A stretch of DNA of 64,000 nucleotides from Adineta steineri (Eukaryota > Rotifera > Eurotatoria > Adinetida > Adinetidae), in NCBI GenBank assembly GCA_905250115.1, contig CAJNOI010000217.1, positions 1 through 64,000 on the forward strand, written 5' to 3'. Positions 10,562-27,028 of the stretch are shown here, one piece after another; the stretch's first letter is position 1, and each line of letters opens with the position of its first letter. A program made the position numbers and the translations under genes. Below the pieces are notes generated by a model. The model saw only the letters and a list, made by a program, of their open reading frames with translations, made no database searches and had not been told where the DNA came from.

Positions 10562-13080
10562 CTATTGTTCTGTTTTTCTTGTTGTATAATATTGATGACT
10601 ATGTAGATTTTTTCTTCGATTTGTTGTATAGTTAATCTAGAAAATTGTAGAAACAATAAATATATATATATAGATGAAAACAACTGCTAACTGGTGATTA
10701 ACAGGTGTAAACTGATCAAAATAAAATATGAATGATGAACTTCATTGATGGCTATTACTAGTAATAGTTAAGAGATTTAGTTGAGACATTTTTTTGAATA
10801 TTTTGTGAAGTGTTGTTATAGTTTTAGTATTGATAATAGAAAATAGCTGAATTCAGATTTCTTTTTTCAATGAGAAATGGAGAATAAATAAACAAAGTTT
10901 TAGATTTTGTTTTAATTTATAAAAGACTAATGTAATAAAAAAATCGGTGTAATCAAAAACTTGGAAATAAAAATAACAAGATGAGTTGAAGTCATTAGTT
11001 TTTGTAATATTTATAACAGATTTATTCCCTAAATTTACGAATCGTTTTTTTTCCATAATTAGACTCATTTGTTTATATATTGACTCGATAGACTTTGTTG
11101 ATTTATAGTTGTTAAAAAGTTAAAAAAAGCAACTGTTTTCTCATATTTTCGATTGAATCCTAGTCAAGTGTTAGCTAAAATTTCTATAAACTATGCATAT
11201 TTCATTTAATAACAATGATAGTCACAATTTGTGAATTAACTAAATAACTAGACGAGTTTCTACTAGTGAACTCTATAGTATTTTTAATTTCGTTCACTTA
11301 TTCATAACGAATGACTATCTTTTTTTGTCCATGGATACAGGACACTTACTAACAAATAAAAAAAACTGATAACACAGTATTACATATTTTATCAAGTTTT
11401 TTTTATTCATTTATTCATTGATCAGCATCAATAAAACATAATTGTTATTTGTAATAATCAGTATCACACAAAATCTTAGGAACTGTTGTATCAAACTTGA
11501 ACTATATTATCGTACACAACATAGGCTAGCCAGTCATTATGAACAAAAATGTTCAAGCAAATTATTCTGTTATCATCAATTTAGTATAATAATCCAGCAG
11601 ATCATTATATAGAATGTGGTTGAAACTACAGCTGTTACAATTGTACAATACATAGAAGCATCTTTTTACATCGTTTCTGCTCTTTTACAGCTTATCTGGG
11701 TCGATGCAAGTATCTTCTAAACAAATGAAAACTACCAGAATATTTCAAGATACAAATATATTGATGATTAATATTAATCTTTTTTCAACAATAGTTATCA
11801 AATAATCACTTTTGATGTGTTTATATCTGAAAATTTTAGTAGAATTAAAATTAATAACCATAAATCTGATCAAAATAAAACAAAAAGCCTCTTCTCTTTC
11901 TTTTCTTAAACTTAATTTATTTTTATACTGATTTACCAATATCATTTGTTTAGATTATGAAAAGTATATCGGTCAATAATTTTAAGTCAATATGTAAATC
12001 TATAAGAATTATTAGTATTTCATGAGAAATGCACAAGAATTTGAAATTATTCGCATGGAAGAAATCATAATCGTCATTTAGTTCTTTTACATATTCAATA
12101 AAGAGATAACATTATTTTCTCATACAATAGTTTTCCATTAAACTGTTTTTGTTTTAATAACACTGAAATAAATAAAAAGTAGTTGGTTATAAGATACAGT
12201 TAAAAATATTTTAAAATATCATTCAGATAAGTTATAAATAATATACAACTTAGTTTTTATTTGATGCTAATATTACTATTATATTATTTATTTAATAAAA
12301 TTAAAGTTATAAATTATTAAAAAAAGACTGTAATGATATATTAGAAAAGTAAATTAAAGTCGCGCTCTGACAAATTATTTTTCATTTCCTTTAATAACAT
12401 TTAAACGATAGAAAACTGAACAAAAATTTTCAACCAAGATTTTTGAATACAATGAAAATAAAACAATTCATCATTATCTTATTGTGGAGCATAAAATAAA
12501 TTCATGATAATCATATCAACTAAATCGCCGAGAAACTTCGTGGAATACATATGTTGCGATCAGCACCCGCGCGAACGAAGGGATATACATTCTTTTAAAA
12601 CCCGCTACACTTCCCCCTTAATCTCAGACCCTTCGTGCCAGCTCTGCATATATATTTCGAACTAATTTATCGTTTATTACACTTTGTATTATAACAGAAT
12701 ATAATTTCAATATGTAACGTACTCAAAGAAATAAATTTCGTTATCACTACCTATGAATTATATAGATTAGATCAACAGATATTTTATCCGAGAATTAAAA
12801 TAATCATGAATAGTATTCTATTTTGAAATCAAATAACGTTTTTTGTTTATTCATCGTAAAATAAATGAGTTAACAAAAACATAGGTGATTCATATAGTAT
12901 ACAGAAAAAAAACATCGTTCTGTTTCTTGTTTTTTTTTGTCAAGCCACGAGTTTATTTTTATAACAGAACACGTTAGTAATCAATCTTTCGCAATCAAAA
13001 CGTACCACTGACTATATAAATATGTGCTCACAAATCGTGTATAAGCATTTTTTCTAGATTTTATTGAATTATTGTATTCA
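10562..13080. other. Long intergenic region, end of tandem block
   Basis: Similarity to the tandem spacer continues to about 10830 and then stops. The right copy of the flanking direct repeat lies at 11862-12080. A short GC-richer patch (12545-12650) stands out but was not identified. A pyrimidine-rich AG at 13057 precedes the next start codon. No gene is supported here. Confidence 0.5.
11862..12080 (+). repeat. Right copy of the ~220-bp direct repeat
   Basis: Same orientation as 18-256, with shared words TACTGATTTACCAATATCAT, TTTTAAGTCAATATGTAAAT and AGAATTATTAGTATTT. The spacing between the copies is about 11.8 kb. Confidence 0.7.
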
Positions 13081-15144
13081 ATGACTACTATCAATAACAA
13101 CACTCCAGCGCATGCATCACATGCTTATTTATTCAAAAATGGTTATGGAATGATTGTTAAAACATTTGGATTTCCCTCAAACAACAAAACAAATGGTCAA
13201 TGTATCGAATTAATGGACCCACCATCAAATCCAACACATGGAACATTTTGGATACAGTCATTATCCAATAAAAGTATGTTATTTTATCAGGAACATTTTA
13301 ATATCCAATAATATTTATGTATTTAGCTTCCATTACTTCTGTTCGTACAAAAAAAACAAGAAAAATTATTGACAAAGAATGTTTTAGTGTGGAAGATTTA
13401 GTTGAAGCTAATGTAGGAGAAAATGTTGAAATTCTTATTAGCGATGATGTACGTCAAACCAAAGAATGGATAACGGGTAAAATAAAATCGGTTAAACGAT
13501 TTCAACAATCATCTGGCGATGAAGATACAGATGGTGCATTACAATGTGAGTTGTAATTTTTAAAATATAGAAAAATCTTCGTAAGATAAGAAAACTTTTG
13601 AGGGTTTTTCTCGTTTCGATAATTTTATTCGATAAATATAAATAATCACTGATAAAATTAATATAATAGATAAATTATAGTATATTATTATCTTTATAAA
13701 TCAAATTGTAATCGAGTTTTTTGTTATATTTTTATTGTTAGGTTGTCATACTGATCCCAGCATACCATCATCAAGTAACTTACATTCGTCTCATAATCAA
13801 TCCGGTAGTCTCGTTCTATTTGAAACGGTTGATAACGGTTTGTTAGGATTAACTCTAGCAAGTATTAAATTAATTCGTGGTGCAACATTGAAGACAACAT
13901 ACCCACACAGAGTCTTCAAAAATTGTTTATCAATTGATTATAAAAATGATTCTGGTTCTAATGATACAGGCTTAATGAAATATCTTACATATGGTATTAC
14001 ATGGGCACCTTCATACAAGTAAAAACAAAATTATAATTATAAATTTATAACTTATCAATATATTTCTTTATTTTAGTTTAGTACTTTTAAATTCAAATGA
14101 TCCTTCTATAAAAAGATTACGTCTTTCATCAAAAGCTGTGATTCTAAATGATATTGAAAATATGACTGTTGATAATCTATTTTGTATTGTTGGATTTCCA
14201 AATATATCAAAATTTGCTTCAGTTATTGATCCAATAATTAGTGGAGATGATGTGAAAACCTTTCTTAATAGTCTACAACAATCTGAAGCAACATCCGGCA
14301 CAGGACAATCTCATAGTATGTTGAATTCAGTAATGTCACAGCCTACATATACCCCACAGATGGCACAGCTTCTATTTGCCCCACAGATGCCAACTAATAT
14401 TTCTATTCCGGATGATACTTTACAAGACGTGAATGTTGATGATCTTCATTTATATGAATTTAAAAATATTTTATTACAAAAAAAAGAACGTTTGATGTTA
14501 CCAATCTTTGACATAGAAATACCTTATAAAGATGTTTATCATTGTAAAATTAATTTATTACAGTCTGCATATATTCAGTTAGGATCTAGTGAAAAAAAAA
14601 CATTCGAAGAAGTAGGAATTTAATATAAGATTTTTATTTATTATGAAAAATATTTGTTTTTTAGGTATGGCATAGCGTTGAATTTGAAAACATAACAAAT
14701 TTTGTTTTAACAACAGCTCCAATTGTAGTAACAAAAGGTGAACAAGAACAACAATTTATCGGTCAAGATACATTAACATATACATCAAAAGGATTAACAG
14801 CTTTTGTTAATTTAACAAAAGCACTCGATGTTCAAATACAAGCAGAAGAAAACGTATTGAGTACAAATCCAAAACGATTTAAAATCGGACGTACTAGTTT
14901 CCAAACAGATAATATCGAAGGAAAGATATCAGTTGTCAATCGTAAAACAGAAACAATAGTAGTTGTTATTAATGTAGCATTATCGGGAAAAATAACTAAA
15001 CATTCAGTCGAACCAAAAAAAGATGTGATTAAAACTCATCAACATTTTACTAATGAACAACATGATATACGATGGGAAGTCACTGTTGAACCTAAACAAA
15101 CGCTAGATATTACATATGATAAAATTTATAATAAATACGTGTAA
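13081..15144 (+). CDS. DUF4139 domain protein
   Basis: Five exons join in phase: 13081-13273, 13327-13545, 13742-14018, 14077-14611 and 14665-15144, giving 567 aa. The middle carries the YLTYGITWAPSYKLVLLNS strand that opens a DUF4139 domain. The C-terminal half has the typical TTAPIVVTKG, QFIGQDTLTYTSKGLTAFV and late beta-strand pattern ending in DIRWEVTVEPKQTLDITYDK. DUF4139 proteins occur in bacteria and scattered eukaryotes and have no firm biochemical role; the fold is beta-rich and there are no obvious catalytic residues. The ATG at 13081 was chosen because it is the first ATG after a TTTTTTCTAG acceptor at 13057. No signal peptide is seen, so it is probably cytosolic. Confidence 0.8.
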
Positions 15145-15915
15145 AGTTTTGTGTAATTTTAATAAACTGAAATAAATAATATTCTCCTTCTTGCGATCAC
15201 GAGAAGTAGAAGTATAGTTACTAGATCGATATTCATATATGTAGTTAGTTATAACAGGAGGTAAGAAGAAAAACAGATTATATTTCGTAATTACATTCTA
15301 AAGACTTTTTTTGAACATTTCAATCAATTTTTTGATTCATATTACTGTTTTGTATCTATTGATCTTATTTAAATAAAATATCTGTACTTATATAACAGAT
15401 ACTCCACTTTCGCCTTCACCCATACTATATTACATTGCTTTCTGACAGTGTGAAATATCAGTTAAAGGATTACCGATATAAATATATCTTTAATTAGTTT
15501 ATATTAACATGGAGGATAATATAATTCAAAAGTTTTTATAAGTTAAAGTGACGTATATGTAAAAATTTTGTATAAAAATAAAGTGCAATTACTTTTGCTG
15601 TTAACATATCGTTGATAAATCAGTATATAGCGCCCTCTGTTGATGTCTTTTATTCGATAAATATAAAAAACAAAAAATCGTAAATGTACTCGTAATGCAT
15701 GTCATATTCACATTTAAATAAAATTCAGTTTGATATCAATATTCAACAAAATAATCTCGCTTTGTCTAATTGAAATATTGACCGATGACTCATTAGCTGT
15801 TGAAGATTGTCTATTAATATGTATTATCATTTAAAATATTCTTATTTATAATCAATTTATTTCGAGTTTTGATTTTCTTTTTGCAGATTTTTTTTCTAAA
15901 TTAAAATTAATAGAA
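15145..15915. other. Intergenic, upstream of PSMA7
   Basis: AT-rich, with no open frame worth reporting. A strong TTTTCTTTTTGCAG acceptor ends at 15886, 29 nt before the PSMA7 start codon. Confidence 0.5.
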
Positions 15916-16790
15916 ATGGCTGGTGAATACGATACAGCTATTACAGTCTTTTCTCCTGATGGTCGTCTCTTTCAAGTTGAATATGCACAAGAAGCCGTAA
16001 AGAAAGGATCAACTGCTGTTGGTGTACGTGGTAAAAATATTGTTGTTCTAGGAGTTGAAAAGAAAGCTGTAGCTGTTCTACAAGAAGATCGGTAAGATAT
16101 ATCTTTTTTTTCTTCATATTTTATTTAAAACTTTTTCTTCTTTATTTTAGTACGGTTCGCAAGATTTGTATTCTTGATGATCATGTTGCTATGGCATTTG
16201 CTGGTCTAACCGCTGATGCTCGTGTTTTAATGCATCGTGCTCGTATTGAATGTCAATCTCATCGACTTAATGTTGAAGATCCTGTCACAATCGAATATAT
16301 AACTCGATATATTGCTGATTTACAACAAAAATATACTCAAGGACGTGGTCGTCGTCCATTTGGTTTATCAACATTAATTGTTGGTTTTGATTATGATGGT
16401 TCACCACGTCTCTATTCAACAGATCCAAGTGGTACCTATCATGAATGGAAAGCAAATGCCATTGGTCGACAAGCAAAAACTGTTCGGGAATATTTAGAAA
16501 AATCATATACAGAAACAACTTATGAATCTAATCATGAATCCATTAAATTATGTATTCGAGCATTACTTGAAGTTGTACAAAGCGGTTCAAAAAATGTTGA
16601 AATTGCTGTTATGTTACGACATAAACAATTAAAAACGCTTAGCGCTGATGAAGTCGAAAAATATATAGCTGAAATTGAAAAAGAAAATGAAATTGAAGCA
16701 GAAAAGAAAAAACAAGCAAAACAAATTGGTAGTTCAACTACTACAACTGCATCATCAACATTAACAACTCAAACATCCAAAAAGGAATAA
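15916..16790 (+). CDS. PSMA7: 20S proteasome subunit alpha type-7
   Basis: Two exons (15916-16091 and 16151-16790) encode 271 aa. The N-terminus ([21 protein letters not shown]) is the alpha-subunit signature that forms the gate of the 20S core. Residues further on ([60 protein letters not shown]) match the alpha-4/alpha-7 type. It acts as a structural ring subunit in cytosol and nucleus and has no protease activity of its own. The C-terminal tail is about 20 residues longer than in vertebrates, Lys/Glu-rich and then Ser/Thr-rich. The single intron is 59 nt. Confidence 0.95.
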
Positions 16791-18065
16791 AAAGAGATTT
16801 GATATCTCGGTGAACAAAATTTTCTTTTTTTTCTTAAACGCCTTTTTATTATTATTGTTAATTCTATTGTTCCGTTTTTCCTATTATATCAATTCATACA
16901 AACAAGAGACATTTGATGTTTGAGTAAAACTTCTTCATTTCTAGATTATTTATACTATTGTCATTCTTTCATCGAAATAGTACTTAAAAAGAATCAAGTA
17001 GGTTAAAGAAATATATTATTTCTTTTTTGTGTCCTCAAAGAGTGAGTACACTACTAGAATTGGTCAGTGTGTCCGTCCGTCCGTTTACACGATAACCTTC
17101 GAAAGAAGAGGCATATTTTAATGAAACGTTCTACACAATTCAGTCTCATCAGGATCTCGGTCGAGTTCGTAGATGAGCCTAATTGGCCGGGCCATTCCCG
17201 AGTTATTGCAGAAATACTAATATTTCCCTATGATTTCCATATGCACTTTTTGCAGTACACATAACTCCCGGATAAAATCCGAAGTTTCCACATTTATTTT
17301 TAAATAGAAATTTAGCATTTATACTGATAATTAGAAAGAAGAATGAAAATGCATCTAAAAAAGAAATTATTTTTATGTAGTCTGGAATATATTTCAGTTC
17401 TAGTTTTAAAGCAACTCGTTACAGACTCGAAATTGATAGACGCTCATTATAAAAGGAGGAGTTTGGCGGATAAAAATTCTATTTATAAGATGTCTATCAA
17501 TTACATAGTACTTTACCTTGAATAATGCGCCTTTGATCGTGCTTCTGTTGAATGTACCTGTCATAAATCTTCCTCGAACCCATCTTTCAACATTAATTAT
17601 TACATTATAAAAGTCTCTTGAATATACCTTATTCATTAATCGCTGATTGTATGTTTGCGTTCATTTGTCCAGTATGCCAGAAACTTATCCAATGATGATT
17701 GTGATCCTTTCATTGATTCTATGCTCCTTCATATAGTTGTTACTCAAATGATATGATTTAGCTATATTGATTAGTTATCCCTATCAAATCGTTACTGTCG
17801 ATGAGCATACTATAGTATTCATCGAACACTGAATACAATCGAAACATGAAAGCTAGCCATAAAAAAGTCTTATCATGCTTCTTATTAATTATTTCGAATA
17901 TTTTTATTCGCAAAATATTGAGGTTATATTTATAGGACGGAAAATAAAACGAATCTCGATTGATTTATATTATTTGCAGTGATTTTCTGTTATATTTTTT
18001 AGTTTGTAAGCAAAAGAAAAAAATGCATTATAGGTTTATTGTAGATGTTTTACTTAGGATAAATA
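16791..18065. other. Intergenic; possible repeat remnant
   Basis: The interval contains a non-AT-rich patch at about 17040-17270 (GTCCGTCCGTCCGTTTACACG and neighbouring text) that looks like mobile-element debris, but no ends or target duplication were found. A TTTTACTTAG acceptor lies at 18057, next to the following start. Confidence 0.4.
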
Positions 18066-19679
18066 ATGGATGATGTAATTAATCTTATTAATCATTTAAT
18101 AAATGCTAAATATTCAATTGATGCATTAGAATCTATTAGTAATCAATTAAATATTTCTCAAGAACAAATTCATAGAATATTAAGAGCTGATCGTTATAAA
18201 GATTATTTTCAATTAATTAGAAAAAATCCAAATCAAGGAACAGATAAAATCGCTCTCACACTTGATGTAAGTGTTTAGATAAAACCATGAAATATATGAA
18301 TTATTTTAATTATTTAGCTTTTTTGTTGTACACATTATGCTCAATTATGTAAAAAACAATCATGTCCATTTTTACATCTATGTCCCTACAATATAAGACC
18401 AATGCATGGCAAATGTACAAATAAAAATTGTCCATATGATCATGAAGTTTTAAAAAGTGCTCATAATAAAAAATTAATTAATACTCGTGGTTTATCATTT
18501 CTATCAGATAGTATTTTATTGGAATTAGCCCGAGCTAGTGCTGATCCAAATCGATCAGTAAGCAAAAAAAAATACTAATAACATTTCTATATTTTCATAA
18601 TCTAGTTTTGGGTATGTACGGATAATGGAAAGAAAGGTGGTTGTCAGAAAAAAACATGTTGTGATAAATTACATTATTGTTATTTTTCTTTAATTAATGC
18701 TTGTACGAAAACATATTGTCCACATATTATAAATGAAGCTTGTATCGCATATTTTCGACATAAAGATTTATCTGAACAAGATCAGCATGATATATTAGAA
18801 GCATTTCAGAAAGTTCTTAAACAACGGTTAGTTATTTTATACTATTCAATATTTTCATAAAATAAAATCATATTTATAGAAAACCTGATTTTATTAATAC
18901 AGTCAATATACCACCACATCCATCTTGGGCTTTATCGATATCATCAGATGAAAAGTCGTTGCCTTTGAATGATAATATAAGGTAAGAATATGAAAGTTAT
19001 AAAAGTAAACGTAACTTTGTCTGTTTATGATTATTCTTTAGTGAATCAACTATCATCGATCAGCAACCTGCAGGTCTATCTTCAATTCGTTCAATTTTAT
19101 CAGCAACAGCACCTGAATATAAGGCTAAGACTGTATATAAATCTGATATTTCACCACCATTACCAGAACATGAACAAGATATTCTTCTTATTGATACATC
19201 TGATGAATCTGAATGTAGTGAAATTGAACTTCATTTAACACAGGAAATTGGTTATTCAATTCGATTATCAATCTCAAAAACAATTATTTGTGGATATAAA
19301 AATGCTCAATAGTATTTTTTGAATCACTTTTCTTTTCTCTATTCAAATAACAACTGTTATGGTTCCTTTTAGTTTTGATAATCAGATCGAACCTGTGTAT
19401 TATTACTGTCCAACAGAAAATCTCAAAGATACATGGAGATTACTTCGATGTCAAAATGACCAAAATCAATTGATTAAACCATTAATTATCTATTCAAATA
19501 TACGTGATGCACATGAAGCAACTGAACTTAATATTGAAACTAATCAATTTTGTCTTTTACGTTTACTTGTTTTTCAATCAAATCTTATTCAAGAAAATTG
19601 CCTTGAAATTTATGATCCAACAACAATATGTTTTGATCGAATGTGGATTTATGTATACAGTGATGAAGGAACTTTCTAA
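18066..19679 (+). CDS. CCCH zinc-finger protein, PARP12/ZC3HAV1-like N-terminus
   Basis: Six exons join in phase: 18066-18266, 18318-18557, 18606-18826, 18880-18981, 19042-19311 and 19373-19679, giving 446 aa. Residues 1-67 are helical, like the winged-helix start of PARP12/ZAP proteins. Clustered CCCH-type fingers follow (CKKQSCPFLHLC, GKCTNKNCPYDH, then GGCQKKTCCDKLH and ACTKTYCPH). This arrangement is known from PARP12/PARP13, which bind RNA in antiviral and stress responses. A Ser/Asp-rich linker leads to about 130 C-terminal residues that I cannot assign; the end (CLLRLLVFQ...WIYVYSDE) might be a degenerate ADP-ribosyltransferase fragment. The last exon joins only if the 61-nt intron at 19312-19372 is removed, otherwise the protein stops after NAQ. 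RNA binding is an inference from the fingers. Confidence 0.7.
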
Positions 19680-20846
19680 ATATCAGCAATAAACATTTTC
19701 AAAAATTGTGATAGATTTTATTTACGAATAGATAAACAAACTAAACATGAACAGTTTTCTATTATTAATCTTGTATACATACCACTTTTTATCTCATCTG
19801 TCTTTTTTCTTTTGTATATGTATATTGTTTATTTTTGTCATTGCATATGAATAACAGTTTGCAAGACCTATATATTTTTTTTTGAACGAGAAAAAAAGAG
19901 AGCTAATGGATAACATATTTACAATAGTTAATAAACGTTTTTATCCATTATTGAATAATTACATATCGGAAATGTAAGAATTTATAAATGAACGAGTTTT
20001 GTTGGTAATATAAGATTGTCTAAATATATATAAATGGCAGTAGTGGATCTAGGATTTTGAAAGGGGGGACGGGGGTGATTTTTGTTTTTTGAGTATGGAG
20101 GGGCGATACCTGGGGGGGGCGGTTTTGACTAAAAGCTATTTTTAGAGTCCAATCGAAGTAGTGTGAACCTATTTTTTCGTTCATTTTTGCTGTAAAAAAT
20201 CAAAAAAAAATTCGGAACGGGGGGGGGGGGGGCGATCGTCCCCTCCCCTAAATCCGCCACTGATATATGGATTTATTTTAAGTAAGAATGATTCATTTTT
20301 CTTATGTAAACATCATAACATAGTATTTCTATTTTACATAATTCATTTTTGTGTCATATTCCTTCAGCAACATCAATTACGTCGTTCTATTTATATATAA
20401 AACTCTAGTATTTACTATGAAATAATTTTCTTTTAAGAACTCTAGTTTCTTTAATAATAGGAAATAAGACTGTAATTCTTTTATCATCACGTTATTTGAT
20501 ATAATTGAGTTGTTAATATTTCTATTAACTACGTCATCATAATTCTATGGAAACAAGCGCCCTCTAGATAGAAAAACATGAAAAAAAATTTCGTAATTTA
20601 TCATTACTAATCTATTCATCTGAACAGAATCATTACGTATGACATAAATTTATTTTTTAAAACATTTTAAAACTCTATTCTAATCTTTCATTATTATTTA
20701 AACCAATAGGAATAATTCGAAAAAAAATATACCTAATTTTTTTTTATTCTCTTCGCTATAAATCGACGAGTGTGTGAGTGTGTACAAATCATTGATATTT
20801 TAATAAACATCTTTTGTTAGTTGATTCAATTTACATAACATTCCTT
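19680..20846. other. Intergenic with one MITE
   Basis: AT-rich apart from the G-rich MITE at 20038-20262. A CTTTTGTTAG acceptor at 20820 lies 26 nt before the ENSA/ARPP19 start. No other gene is seen. Confidence 0.5.
20038..20262. mobile_element. 225-bp hAT-like MITE with G-runs
   Basis: The left end is CAGTAGTGGATCTAGGATTT and the right end (complement) is CAGTGGCGGATTTAGGGG. The flanks ATAAATGG (20030-20037) and ATATATGG (20263-20270) agree at 7 of 8 positions, as for an aged 8-bp target duplication. The interior has several G-homopolymer runs, one of about 14 G. The CAGTGGCGGAT terminus is common in hAT-type non-autonomous elements. Confidence 0.75.
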
Positions 20847-21319
20847 ATGGATTCATCAAATGAAAATTCAACACCATTGGTAAGAATTTTTGACACAATA
20901 TTTTTTGCGTAAAAGAAAATACGCAAAATCTTCTTTTAGGGCAATGGTATTACACCAGAAATGAGTGAAGAAGCGAAATTAAAAGCTAAATATGGTGGTG
21001 CACTTCCGCGACAACAAAAATTATTAACAAAAAAATTAATGACTAAAGTAAGTACTTGATTTGACATAAATCTTTAATTAATTTTTTTGTTTTTATCTAG
21101 CCAAAATATTTCGATTCTGGTGATTATAATGTTGCTAAAGCTCAAGGTAAATTAGATGCAAGTAAACCTGATTCAACAACAAAATTCACTAATGATAAAG
21201 AAGCACCAACACTAATTGTACCTGAAACAGTAACTGGACATGAAATTCCAACACCTGAAACCGTTATGCCAAGAAAATTATCGTGTGCAGCATCAATGAC
21301 ACCAACATCAGCACAATAA
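20847..21319 (+). CDS. Alpha-endosulfine / ARPP-19 family PP2A inhibitor
   Basis: Three exons (20847-20879, 20940-21047 and 21101-21319) encode 119 aa. The invariant core KYFDSGDYNVAKAQ is present; its serine is the Greatwall/MASTL phosphorylation site in known family members. Phosphorylated family members inhibit PP2A-B55 and so promote mitotic entry. The N-terminal helix segment (EEAKLKAKYGGALPRQQKLLTKKL) is also typical, and the length is close to that of vertebrate ARPP19/ENSA (112-121 aa). ENSA and ARPP19 are not separable here. The first exon is only 33 nt. The gene lies 220 bp upstream of RIOK2 on the same strand. Confidence 0.93.
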
Positions 21320-21539
21320 AAATAAATCTTTTAACGAACAAAATAAAAACATTATTATATATTCTTCTTCGTCTTCTTGTAGTCTTCTTTCATTCGATTT
21401 ATTTTTTCATATGACTATCAGCCTTTTTTTTCTTTTTTCTGTACATATGTGAGAGTATTTTCAAAAAGACACGCGCACACGTACACAGGTTTTTCTTTGT
21501 CTTTCTAGAAGAAGAACATTTATTGTTATTGTTATCATC

Positions 21540-25288
<3,749 letters not shown>

Positions 25289-25918
25289 TAGAAAATGTTG
25301 TTTTTAATAAAAATAAATTAAAAAAAATCTTTCAAATTTCTTTTTACCCATTACAATAATTTCTAAACTAGAAAAAAGAGAAAAATACAATAATTCATGT
25401 ATATTAAAAAAACGATACTGATTGACAGAAAACAAAAAAAAGAAACGAACTAGTATTCGTTTCTTATTACAAATGTCCTTCAGAATATTATTTTCAATCA
25501 ATTATTACATTCTGAATTTAAGCACTTGGTGAATTTGATTAGAAGTTATATATACTGATCGTCTTGTTCTAATGACTACTATTAGATTTTGACAACATAT
25601 GTTAAGATATAACTTTTTCTTACTCATATGGTCAAGAAAGATGCATATTGTATATACAATCGTCGCTAGTGTACATTAAAGTAAAACAAAGGACATCTAG
25701 ATTAATTCTATTTAGATTTTATACTTCACCTTTAAAAGAGGCACATAGAAGAAAATCGTTAGTTAAACACTATTCCTGTTTTCTTATTACATCAGATAAA
25801 TGTTTTTTTAAACCAAAAAGAAAAGAACGAAAAAGAAAAAAAATGCATAAATTGACGACGATGATAAACATATATACCTGTAACATTATTATCATATCAA
25901 CATAAAAATAATCACGTG
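25289..25918. other. Intergenic between RIOK2 and SDR gene
   Basis: AT-rich with polypurine tracts; no gene, no clear trans-splice acceptor before the next ATG. Confidence 0.5.
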
Positions 25919-26936
25919 ATGATTGGAGTTTTTACTTTAATAATACTCATTGTCATTATATATGCATTGAGTTATTATCTTTATAAAAATTATTTTTATT
26001 TTCCACCCATTGAACATGAACAATTAAGAAATAAACGTGTAATTATTACTGGAGCATCTCGTGGTATAGGTGAACAATTAGCATATGAATATTCCCGTTA
26101 TAATTGTCGTTTAATATTAGCTGCTCGTAGTATTGATGTATTAAAAAATAAAATTGCTATTAATTGTCGAAATTTTGGTGCCACACAAGTTGAATGTATT
26201 GAATTTGATGCATCAAAAGAACAAGCATGTATTGAACTAATTGAAAAAACTGTTGAATATTATCAAGGTATTGATATCCTTGTACTTAATCATACGGCAT
26301 CTGTTTATGCACCATTTTTTCAAAATGACATTCCAACAAATATAACAAATATGAAAAAACTTATGGATACAAATTTTTTCGGGTATTTTCAAACAAGTAA
26401 GAAAAAAATATTTAATTAATAATAAAATTTTTATTTTCTTTTTTTTTCATTTTAAGCAATGTCAGCTCTTCCTCATTTAAGTGAAAGTGGAACAGATAAA
26501 CAACCATCTCAAATTATTGCTATTTCTTCATTAGCTGGTACTTGTCCATTACCACAAACAACGATTTATGGTAAATTTAAAAAAATGTGTTTTTCAATTT
26601 ATTTATTTATTTCGATTTTTAGGTACAACGAAACATGCTATTCAAGGTTTCTTTTTAAATCTTGCTCGAGAACTTCGTATATCATCATTATATAAAAATC
26701 GTGTTACATCAACTGTAGCTATACTTGGATTAATTGCTACTGATCAAGCACTTGGAGTAACAAATAAAAATCTTCATATACTTTCTGCTGATGTACGTAA
26801 AACAGCTCAAGCAATTATAGTTGCTGGAATTTATGGACAAAGTTATTTATTTTATCCATATCTTTTTGGACTTATTCCACCACTTTATTATATTTTGACA
26901 CCTATATTTAATTATTTAGCATGTTTAGAGCATTAA
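25919..26936 (+). CDS. Short-chain dehydrogenase, HSD11B1-like
   Basis: Three exons (25919-26396, 26457-26570 and 26623-26936) encode 301 aa. An N-terminal hydrophobic helix (residues about 3-22) is a membrane anchor. The Rossmann motif TGASRGIG follows at about 43-50, then the LNHTAS strand, the catalytic Ser in IAISSLAG and the YGTTK active-site pair (Tyr and Lys). A hydrophobic C-terminal part (YPYLFGLIPPLYYILTPIF) is also seen in the 11-beta-hydroxysteroid dehydrogenase 1-like group, which is anchored in the endoplasmic reticulum and uses NADP(H). The substrate cannot be told from sequence. The start at 25919 was preferred because the upstream GTG codon is not a normal eukaryotic start. 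Confidence 0.85.
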
Positions 26937-27028
26937 TTATCGAAATTTATTAAAAGAATAAAATTATAAAAAAAAATGCACTCCGAAAAAGACACACACA
27001 CGCGCGCGCTTCATTGATAATGTTCTAA

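Noticed and set aside
16285..16518. Minus-strand open frame inside the PSMA7 exon
   Set aside because: It is antisense to a strongly conserved coding exon and has no features of its own.
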